Below, in pieces: positions 1-5,165 of a stretch of 8,996 nt of DNA (position 1 is its first letter; every line of letters starts with the position of its first letter). The notes below the pieces were generated by a model, which had not been told where the DNA came from, did not search any database, and saw only the letters and a list, made by a program, of their open reading frames with translations. Origin of the DNA: Archaeoglobi archaeon (lineage in GTDB: Archaea > Halobacteriota > Archaeoglobi > Archaeoglobales > Archaeoglobaceae). Where the stretch lies: NCBI GenBank assembly GCA_004347865.1, contig QNUZ01000091.1, forward strand, positions 1 through 8,996, in the 5' to 3' direction. A program made the translations under genes and the position numbers.

Positions 1-126
1 CTCCACACTCACAACGAGTACGTAAAGAAGATAAGGTCAGTAACCCTTTACGGGTATGCTGTCCAAAAAGGCGATTTTCTAGAGTTCGAACCAAAAAAAT
101 GCTATAAGTTCAAACAAGGGGGCTGA
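1..126 (+). CDS. C-terminal fragment of an unidentified protein (cut by window edge)
   Basis: Frame 1 is open from the first base to a TGA at 124-126 and gives 41 residues, beginning LHTHNEYVKKIRSVTLYGYA and ending with a lysine-rich tail (FEPKKCYKFKQGG). The composition, rich in Lys, Tyr and Phe with few rare residues, looks like real coding sequence. Frame 3 is also open to about position 113 but gives an Arg/Cys-rich peptide that looks artificial. I do not recognise the family, and no catalytic motif is visible in so short a tail. The gene points toward the aromatic operon, but about 270 bp and a candidate promoter lie between them, so it is probably a separate transcription unit. A transposase tail is possible but nothing in the sequence proves it. 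Confidence 0.5.
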   Translation, partial: LHTHNEYVKKIRSVTLYGYAVQKGDFLEFEPKKCYKFKQGG

Positions 127-215
127 ACACGCTTAAATTCATAATTTCTGGAAAGAGGAGAATGAGGGAATTTCCGAAGAGAGAAACCAGCAAGATCAAA
201 AATTCCACGGGAAAA

Positions 216-225
216 TTTTAAATAC
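216..225 (+). promoter_or_regulatory. Candidate TATA box for the aromatic operon
   Basis: The A/T-rich element ttttaaatac lies in an otherwise mixed-composition stretch and is preceded by purine-rich sequence (gggaaaa) that could serve as a BRE. Archaeal transcription usually starts about 25 nt downstream, here near 246, just before the first arm of the inverted repeat at 250. This would give a leader of about 150 nt. The assignment is inferred from spacing alone; an alternative TATA at 370-380 is discussed under rejected items. Confidence 0.4.
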
Positions 226-249
226 TGTATCCAACAATGATAGATGATG

Positions 250-303
250 CCAGCTAAACCACTGCAAGGTAACAGATACGACCTCGCTTTTAGGTTTAGC
301 TGG
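250..303 (+). repeat. 11-bp perfect inverted repeat, stem-loop
   Basis: ccagctaaacc (250-260) and ggtttagctgg (293-303) are exact reverse complements separated by 32 nt. The spacer holds a second, shorter stem (264-270 with 281-287), so the whole 54 nt folds as a two-tier hairpin with the loop at 271-280. There is no T-run immediately after it, so it does not look like a terminator of the upstream gene. Confidence 0.7.
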
Positions 304-319
304 TACTATAGGTTTAGCT
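291..319 (+). repeat. 11-nt direct repeat (taggtttagct x2)
   Basis: taggtttagct occurs at 291-301 and again at 309-319, 18 nt apart start to start. The first copy is most of the 3' arm of the neighbouring inverted repeat, so the second copy could compete for the 5' arm at 252-260 with nine base pairs. Confidence 0.7.
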
Positions 320-382
320 ATTAAAAGGGGAGGTGTTTTGCATTGGCTCCGCCTTGCACCTCTTTACGCTATATAAATATAT

Positions 383-388
383 GAGGTG
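383..388 (+). promoter_or_regulatory. Shine-Dalgarno sequence of the first operon gene
   Basis: gaggtg sits six nucleotides before the ATG at 395 and matches the anti-SD end of archaeal 16S rRNA. It decides the start: the GTG at 386 lies inside this element, so the ATG is the better choice. The same gaggtgtttt decamer is present at 330-339, and both copies are complementary to 357-362. Confidence 0.7.
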
Positions 389-394
389 TTTTAT

Positions 395-1177
395 ATGGGT
401 GGAAAATTAAGGAGACTAAAGAGAATACTAAAAGACGGAAGGACACTGATAATGCCAATGGATCACGGAGTTAGCAAAATCGAAATAGGTCTGGAAAATA
501 TTGATGAAATGCTCAAAACAGTGAGCGACTACATCGATGCTGTCGTGCTGCACAAGGGCATCGTGAGGCACTCAAAGATCCTAGTGGATCTCGATATTGG
601 ACTGATCGTCCACCTGAGTGCATCGACTAGCCTATCCCAGAATCCGAACGATAAGAGGATAGTATCCAGTGTCGAATATGCCATCTACCTTGGTGCAGAC
701 GCTGTAAGTGTTCACGTCAATGTGGGCACCGAAACAGAGGCAGAACAGCTCGAGAGACTGGGAGAAATCTGCGAGATAGCTGACGGCTATGGTATTCCCG
801 TTCTCGCAATGATTTATCCCAAGGGAAAGCTTGAGGTAAACACGGAAACTGTAAGCCAGTGTGCAAGAATTGGTTATGAACTTGGAGCAGATATCGTAAA
901 GGTTCCCTACGTTGAGAAATTCTCTCAAGTAACCAAGTTCTGCAAGGTGCCCGTTGTCATTGCCGGAGGTGCTAAGGAAAACGAATACGAGCTTCTAAAG
1001 AAGGTTGAGATCGCGATGAAAAATGGAGCGAGCGGAGTTGCGGTTGGCAGAAACATTTTTAGCAACCCCTCACCAAGGGATATTGCTAAGGCACTACATA
1101 ACATAATCCATGAGGGGATGACAGCCGAAGAGGTGCTTGAAAATGAAAGAGATATGGTTGTTAGCAGATGGAGATAA
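395..1177 (+). CDS. aroA': 2-amino-3,7-dideoxy-D-threo-hept-6-ulosonate synthase (ADTH synthase)
   Basis: First enzyme of the archaeal replacement for the DAHP route to 3-dehydroquinate. It is a cytoplasmic class I aldolase of the family of Methanocaldococcus MJ0400, which condenses 6-deoxy-5-ketofructose 1-phosphate with L-aspartate semialdehyde. The 260-residue length is normal for this TIM-barrel family. Visible motifs are PMDHG with the conserved Asp near residue 23, the MIYP Tyr near 141, and GADIVKVPY, in which Lys 169 is the expected Schiff-base residue. A phosphate-binding end (GVAVGRNIF) follows. I chose the ATG at 395 over an in-frame GTG at 386 because the Shine-Dalgarno covers the GTG. 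The 3' end overlaps the next gene by 35 nt, which indicates translational coupling. A generic fructose-bisphosphate aldolase of the DhnA type is the main alternative, but the neighbour 3-dehydroquinate synthase II makes the ADTH role near certain. Confidence 0.93.
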   Translation: MGGKLRRLKRILKDGRTLIMPMDHGVSKIEIGLENIDEMLKTVSDYIDAVVLHKGIVRHSKILVDLDIGLIVHLSASTSLSQNPNDKRIVSSVEYAIYLGADAVSVHVNVGTETEAEQLERLGEICEIADGYGIPVLAMIYPKGKLEVNTETVSQCARIGYELGADIVKVPYVEKFSQVTKFCKVPVVIAGGAKENEYELLKKVEIAMKNGASGVAVGRNIFSNPSPRDIAKALHNIIHEGMTAEEVLENERDMVVSRWR

Positions 1178-2108
1178 CTGGGACGAAGTGAAGGCGAGCC
1201 TGAGAGATGCGATAGAACTCGGCTTTGATGGAGCAATTGTCAGAAACGAATTCATTGAAAAGGCCAAAAAACTCGGAAAAATCAGTCTTGTACCGCTGGA
1301 GGAGATTCTGGAGATTAAATCGGCCAAGGATCAAGAAAAGGCTTTAGGCAAGCAGATTGCGGTCCTCAAATTCTCAGACTGGAAGGTCATACCCCTAGAG
1401 AACATAGTTGCGATGAAGAGGGGGAAGGCCATCGTAATTGTCGAAAGCGAGGAAGATGCAAATCTGGCTTTAACAACTCTAGAAAAAGGCGCTGACGGCA
1501 TTGCAGTTAAAGGTGGAAGAGATGCCCTCAAAAAATTTTACGAACTGGTCAAAAGCGGCAAAGAGAGATTAAAGCTAACAAAAGCCAAGATAAAAGAGAT
1601 AAAACCTCTCGGACTTGGTGAAAGGGTTTGTATTGACACGGTCTCGATAATGTCGGTGGGCGAAGGTATGCTTGTCGGAAACAAAGCTGGATTCATGTTT
1701 CTGATCGCAAGTGAAAGTGAGGAGAGTGAATATGTTGCCTCAAGACCTTTCAGGGTTAACGCTGGAAGCGTAAATGCCTATCTTAAGGTTGGAGACAGAA
1801 CCAGATATCTAGCAGAGTTAAAGGCTGGAGAAGAGATCGAAATCGTCAGGTTCGATGGCAATGTGAGAAAAAGCTACGTCGGAAGGGTTAAAATCGAGCG
1901 CAGACCCTTGCTTCTCATCGTTGCGGAAGCGGACGGAATCGATGGTAGCGTGATAGTGCAAAATGCCGAGACTATCAAGCTCATAAATCCGGAAGGAAAG
2001 CATGTCTCCGTCTCTGAACTAAAAGCCGGCGATGATGTTCTCGTGTGGGTTGGCGAAAAAGCGAGGCATTTCGGGGTAAAAGTGGATGAATTTGTAGTAG
2101 AAAAATGA
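1143..2108 (+). CDS. aroB': 3-dehydroquinate synthase II
   Basis: Second enzyme of the archaeal early shikimate route (MJ1249 family). It carries out NAD-dependent oxidative deamination and cyclisation of the ADTH synthase product to 3-dehydroquinate, and is unrelated to bacterial AroB. The 321-residue length is slightly below the typical size I recall for the family. The signature blocks are RVCIDTVSIMSVGEGMLVGN (161-180) and SRPFRVNAGSV (200-210), followed by a C-terminal beta-rich part with a repeated ELKAGxxxxxxV pattern (225 and 292). From memory the family usually has VHAY where this protein has VNAY (Asn 211); this needs an alignment. The ATG at 1143 is preferred over a TTG at 1137 because gaggtg at 1130-1135 gives 7-nt spacing to the ATG but only 1 nt to the TTG. 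The gene overlaps both neighbours, by 35 nt upstream and 4 nt (ATGA) downstream. Confidence 0.93.
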   Translation: MKEIWLLADGDNWDEVKASLRDAIELGFDGAIVRNEFIEKAKKLGKISLVPLEEILEIKSAKDQEKALGKQIAVLKFSDWKVIPLENIVAMKRGKAIVIVESEEDANLALTTLEKGADGIAVKGGRDALKKFYELVKSGKERLKLTKAKIKEIKPLGLGERVCIDTVSIMSVGEGMLVGNKAGFMFLIASESEESEYVASRPFRVNAGSVNAYLKVGDRTRYLAELKAGEEIEIVRFDGNVRKSYVGRVKIERRPLLLIVAEADGIDGSVIVQNAETIKLINPEGKHVSVSELKAGDDVLVWVGEKARHFGVKVDEFVVEK

Positions 2109-2710
2109 AACTTGTCGCAACTGTTTCTAATTCCGAAGAACTGGTGCTTTCGAAGGGGGCTGATTTTATAGAACTCAGACTAGATCTTGGCAGATTCGAT
2201 TTCATTCCAAAGGGCTCATACATCGTAACCTGCAGAAGAAAAACCGATGGAGGACTATATGAGGGACCAGAAGAGGATAGAATTAATAAAATAAAAAGCG
2301 TTGGTGATAAAGTTTGCGCTGAATTCTTGGATCTCGAGTTTGACCTCAAAGATGAATTATTCGAAGAATTTAAATTTAATCACAGAATAATCGAATCCTA
2401 TCACAATTTCAGCGAGACCCCGGATTATAAATTCCTTAAGGAGCTTGTTGAGAACAGGAGAGGGGACTACTTCAAAATTGCAACTCTCGGAAAGAGCCTT
2501 GAAGACTGGAGAAAAATTGCAAAAATACTTCTTGAATTCGAAAACGTTGTAGCTTTCCTCATGGGTGAAAATTTTCGATTTACAAGAATAGCGTCCGCCC
2601 TTCTTGGATCTCCCTTAATTTATTGCTATGTCGGGACGAAAAAAGCACCCGGACAGATCGAACTAAAAGAAGCGGTTGAAATACTGAGGCTTTTGGGGGT
2701 GAAAAGGTGA
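2105..2710 (+). CDS. aroD: 3-dehydroquinate dehydratase, type I
   Basis: Third step of the pathway: Schiff-base-dependent syn-dehydration of 3-dehydroquinate to 3-dehydroshikimate in the cytoplasm. The 201-residue length is short for type I enzymes (bacterial ones are about 225-250) but usual for archaeal versions. Motifs in order are ELRLD (23-27), TCRR (42-45), ESYHNF with the general acid/base His 100, FKIATLG with the Schiff-base Lys 124, RFTRIASALLGSP (158-170) with the substrate-carboxylate Arg, and APGQ (181-184). The start codon shares ATGA with the preceding stop and has no clear Shine-Dalgarno, so translation probably depends on reinitiation. The stop overlaps the next start as GTGA. 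All key residues are present, so the protein should be active. Confidence 0.94.
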   Translation: MKLVATVSNSEELVLSKGADFIELRLDLGRFDFIPKGSYIVTCRRKTDGGLYEGPEEDRINKIKSVGDKVCAEFLDLEFDLKDELFEEFKFNHRIIESYHNFSETPDYKFLKELVENRRGDYFKIATLGKSLEDWRKIAKILLEFENVVAFLMGENFRFTRIASALLGSPLIYCYVGTKKAPGQIELKEAVEILRLLGVKR

Positions 2711-4557
2711 AAATACTGGTATACGGCGTTGGAGATCTTGGATCTCTGCTAAAAGAATTTTTCTATTCAAGAGGCTATTATGTCAAAGGCTACGATGTGG
2801 ATGAGAAAAAGAAGGAGACAAATAACATTTCTGAATTTGATGTTATCTTCATTTGCACCCCAATGGGTGAAATAAAAAACGCATTAGCCCATATAAAAGG
2901 AGAGGCAAAATTCGATGCTCTTCTCGTCGACGTCGCTTCTGTAAAGAGCATTTCGATCCCGCTATTTGAAAGATCCGGCTTCGACTTTTTGAGCATCCAT
3001 CCCATGTTCGGAAAAGATACCGAAATACCCCTATCCAATATAATCGTCGTCCACGAGTCCGAAAGAGAAGAAGAAAAAACGATAATAAACGAATTCATTA
3101 AGGCTGGTGCTCTAGTTACCAAAATGAGTGCAGAAGAGCACGATAAAGCCATGGCAAAGATCCAAGGGCTGACGCATTTCCTTCTGTTGGCTTTTGCAGA
3201 CCTTACCCATGATATAGGATTTGGGACACTCACCTATAGCGCATTAAGAAAACTGGCAGCAAGATATCTGGCCCAGAACTGGGAAATGTGCTACGCAATA
3301 CAGAAAAACGCAGAAAAAGAGAGAGAAGAATTTGTAAAGAAAATTTCGGCTTTAAACGATGTTATCAAAGATAAGGAAAACTTCAGAAGGATTTTCTTCA
3401 GGGCAAGAGAAAAATCAGAGAGCGCTGAGAACAGCGAACTCCTGCTTGAGCTATGCAAGATCACCGGTGAAATTTCCGAATTGGAAAAAATGAGGGGGGC
3501 ATTGAAAGTTATAGATTCGCTAATACTCCGCCTGCTTGAAAAAAGGGTTGAGATTGGGAGGAGGATCGCAGAGACGAAAAAAGAAAGGGATGAACCCATC
3601 GAAGTTAAGGAAGTCGAAGACAACAAAATCAGAGAGATTCTCAAAAAGACGAAGCTGAATCCACTGGCAGTCGAAGAGATTTTTGAAAAAATCATGAAGC
3701 TCACGAAGGAAGAAGAATACAGCAAATTAGGTATAAAGAGAGCAGTTGCTGTTCTTGGTCCAAAAGGTAGCTTTAGCGAGGAAATTGCGCTAAAGCTCGT
3801 TGGTTCAAGGCTCCCTCTGCGATATTGCTCAAATACTGACGAAATAATAAAACTCGTGGAAATGGGAGAGGTCGATTACGGGATCGTTCCCATTGAGAAC
3901 TCCGTAAACGGAACGGTTCTGCCTGTGCTCGATGCGCTTATGAGTCACGAAGTGGAGGTCTTCGGCGAGGCAAAGCTGGAGGTAAACCACTGTCTGGTAA
4001 CTAAAAGAGAACTGAGGTTTGGGGACATTAAAATCGTATATTCTCACCCGCAGGCGATAGCACAGTGCATGGGATTCATAAATAACTATCTGCCCAATGC
4101 TGAGATTAGATATACATCCTCGACAAGCGATGCTTTGAGATTACTCGATGATTACTCGGCTGCAATAGTCTCCGAAAATGCTGCAAAACTCCACAGGCTT
4201 TGCATACTGAGGAAAGGTATCCAAGACCTGAAGGATAGGAACATAACGAGATTTTATCTGATCAGGAAGAAAACCGGCAAAATGGAGGGAAGGATAACTT
4301 CCCTCTTCTTTGCAGTCGAGGATAAACCCGGAGCCCTGAAAAACGTTCTGGAAGTGTTTTACAGAAAAGGATTCAATCTAAGAAAGCTTGAATCCAGGCC
4401 AGCAAAGACGGGGCTCGGAGACTACGTTTTCTTTGTAGAAGTCGAGGCCCCACTAAGCGAGGAAGATGCCAAGGCCCTGAAGGAATGCACAACCTTCTAC
4501 AAGATCATCGGCGTATTTGACGAAGTTGATAAACTGGATGTTTACCAGCGCTCGTAA
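2707..4557 (+). CDS. Trifunctional prephenate dehydrogenase / chorismate mutase / prephenate dehydratase with ACT domain
   Basis: One 616-residue polypeptide carries the branch from chorismate to phenylpyruvate and 4-hydroxyphenylpyruvate. Residues 1-245 are TyrA: a Rossmann GVGDLG (7-12), SIHPMFG (96-102) and an HDKAMAKIQGLTHF segment (145-158). Residues 255-340 are an AroQ chorismate mutase with Arg 263, Asp 270, Arg 280 and Lys 291 in expected places. Residues 343-525 are prephenate dehydratase: GPKGSFSE, VPIENSVNGTV (394-404), SHPQA (446-450) and the TRF catalytic triplet (514-516). Residues 530-612 are an ACT domain with GALKNVL and ESRP (562-565), the usual phenylalanine-sensing motifs. 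A fusion in this order is known from Archaeoglobus fulgidus. The GTG start at 2707 overlaps the aroD stop and has ggtga at 2698-2702. By hand alignment, the residues matching E. coli Asp48 and Arg51 in the mutase are both Val (see findings). Confidence 0.95.
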   Translation: MKILVYGVGDLGSLLKEFFYSRGYYVKGYDVDEKKKETNNISEFDVIFICTPMGEIKNALAHIKGEAKFDALLVDVASVKSISIPLFERSGFDFLSIHPMFGKDTEIPLSNIIVVHESEREEEKTIINEFIKAGALVTKMSAEEHDKAMAKIQGLTHFLLLAFADLTHDIGFGTLTYSALRKLAARYLAQNWEMCYAIQKNAEKEREEFVKKISALNDVIKDKENFRRIFFRAREKSESAENSELLLELCKITGEISELEKMRGALKVIDSLILRLLEKRVEIGRRIAETKKERDEPIEVKEVEDNKIREILKKTKLNPLAVEEIFEKIMKLTKEEEYSKLGIKRAVAVLGPKGSFSEEIALKLVGSRLPLRYCSNTDEIIKLVEMGEVDYGIVPIENSVNGTVLPVLDALMSHEVEVFGEAKLEVNHCLVTKRELRFGDIKIVYSHPQAIAQCMGFINNYLPNAEIRYTSSTSDALRLLDDYSAAIVSENAAKLHRLCILRKGIQDLKDRNITRFYLIRKKTGKMEGRITSLFFAVEDKPGALKNVLEVFYRKGFNLRKLESRPAKTGLGDYVFFVEVEAPLSEEDAKALKECTTFYKIIGVFDEVDKLDVYQRS

Positions 4558-5060
4558 TGCGTTAGCTCGTCAATCGGATACCTGCTTCTCCTTTCCGGTC
4601 GCTCCGCAGGATATCCAATCGGAATGATTGCCATCGGCCTTACGTAAGCAGGCAAACCCAGGATTTCTGAAACTTTCGCCTCGTCAAATGCGCCTACCCA
4701 CACTGCCCCGAGATCAAGAGCGGTTACTGCAAGAAGCATGTTTTCTACAGCTGCGGTTGCGTCTTGCTCTGCATAGAGCTTTCCCCTTTCTCCGTAAACT
4801 CTCATGCTTCTCGGGTAATTTGCACAGACCACAACCACAACAGGGGCCTGTGCTATGAACATCTGCCTTAAAGAGGCTTTTGCTAGCTCATTTTTTATTT
4901 TCGGATCCCTAACCACAATAAAATCCCTTGCCTGAAGATTCCCAGCTGAAGGTGCAGCGTTTCCAGCTTCTAAAATCAATCTTACAGTTTTTTCGTCGAC
5001 TTCTTTCTGCTGAAACCTCCTGATGGATACCCTCCTAAAGATCAAATCCAGCTCCTTCAT
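4542..5060 (-). CDS. Nitroreductase family FMN-dependent oxidoreductase
   Basis: A 172-residue protein of the NADH oxidase / nitroreductase superfamily, which reduces diverse substrates with FMN and NAD(P)H as homodimers. The FMN phosphate-binding motif RRVSIRR (9-15), the PSAGNLQ block (37-43), the AEQDATAAVENMLLA helix (97-111), LGAVWVGAF (117-125) and the terminal IPIGYPAE (146-153) are all present. The substrate cannot be told from sequence. An in-frame ATG at 5102 would add 14 residues, but a TATA-like element sits at 5079-5087, 23 nt before the ATG at 5060, which fits a leaderless message starting at 5060. The 3' end overlaps the convergent aromatic operon by 16 bp. It lies downstream of tfb on the same strand but appears to have its own promoter. 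Confidence 0.9.
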   Translation of the reverse strand: MKELDLIFRRVSIRRFQQKEVDEKTVRLILEAGNAAPSAGNLQARDFIVVRDPKIKNELAKASLRQMFIAQAPVVVVVCANYPRSMRVYGERGKLYAEQDATAAVENMLLAVTALDLGAVWVGAFDEAKVSEILGLPAYVRPMAIIPIGYPAERPERRSRYPIDELTHYERW

Positions 5061-5078
5061 AAAGCACAGAATATCCGA

Positions 5079-5087
5079 GTTTAAAAA
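5079..5087 (-). promoter_or_regulatory. TATA box of the nitroreductase gene
   Basis: Read on the - strand this is tttttaaac, centred 23 nt before the ATG at 5060. This spacing predicts a leaderless transcript and argues against the longer start at 5102, which would place the box inside the coding sequence. Confidence 0.5.
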
Positions 5088-5103
5088 TGCTTTTGGATAC
5101 AAA

Positions 5104-5135
5104 CAAAAAGACGCAGAGATTTAAAAAAGTTAAGA
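5104..5135 (-). terminator. Candidate T-rich terminator after tfb
   Basis: Downstream of the tfb stop, the - strand reads a run of six T (in aactttttta) and then a run of five T (in gtctttttg), with no strong hairpin. Clusters of T-runs are the usual intrinsic termination signal in archaea. It also separates tfb from the nitroreductase promoter at 5079-5087. Confidence 0.45.
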
Positions 5136-5165
5136 TTTTTCAAAGAATTATTTTTCAAAGAATTA
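5136..5165. repeat. Perfect 15-bp tandem duplication across the tfb stop codon
   Basis: tttttcaaagaatta occurs at 5136-5150 and again directly at 5151-5165. The proximal copy (5151-5165) contains the end of the tfb coding sequence and its TGA. The 15-bp period keeps frame, so the second copy repeats the same codons and a second TGA at 5140-5142 in frame behind the first. Confidence 0.85.

Larger units (their letters stand above)
246..394 (+). promoter_or_regulatory. Candidate structured 5' leader with alternative base pairings
   Basis: This gene-free stretch upstream of the aromatic operon is full of complementary segments. Arms 250-260 (ccagctaaacc) and 293-303 (ggtttagctgg) are a perfect 11-bp inverted repeat. 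Inside it 264-270 can pair with 281-287 with one mismatch, closing a 10-nt loop. The 3' arm is duplicated as taggtttagct at 291-301 and 309-319, so the 5' arm has two possible partners. Downstream, gaggtgtttt occurs at 330-339 and again at 383-392, where it contains the operon's Shine-Dalgarno sequence; cacctc at 357-362 can pair with either copy. The layout suggests decoy / anti-SD / SD control of translation. The three ggtttagct copies could instead be protein-binding sites on DNA. It matches no riboswitch class that I recognise. Confidence 0.45.

Noticed and set aside
237..257. Six-codon ORF (MIDDAS) as a leader peptide for attenuation
   Set aside because: It has no aromatic codons and lacks a Shine-Dalgarno; it would also end inside the first arm of the inverted repeat.
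234..303. C/D-box or H/ACA guide RNA in the gap before the operon
   Set aside because: atgatag / gatgatg resemble box C, but there is no box D (ctga) at suitable distance, and the internal loop of the hairpin is too small for an H/ACA pocket.
370..380. Strong TATA-like tatataaatat as the operon promoter
   Set aside because: Its centre is only about 20 nt before the ATG at 395, so transcription would start inside the coding region, and a good Shine-Dalgarno between the two implies a leadered message. It could still matter if the gene starts further in.
925..1236. 103-codon open frame on the - strand over the end of ADTH synthase
   Set aside because: Shadow of two well-conserved overlapping genes on the other strand; Ser/Leu-rich low-complexity product.
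3291..3725. 144-codon open frame on the - strand
   Set aside because: It is antisense to the chorismate mutase part of the fusion gene, Ser/Phe-rich, and mirrors the Lys/Glu-rich codons of the real gene.
4628..4858. 76-codon open frame on the + strand
   Set aside because: It is antisense to the conserved FMN-binding region of the nitroreductase and has an Arg/Leu/Gln-rich sequence without homology signals.
5060..5102. Nitroreductase start at the upstream ATG (5102)
   Set aside because: The extra 14 residues are not family-like, and the TATA element at 5079-5087 would lie in the coding sequence.
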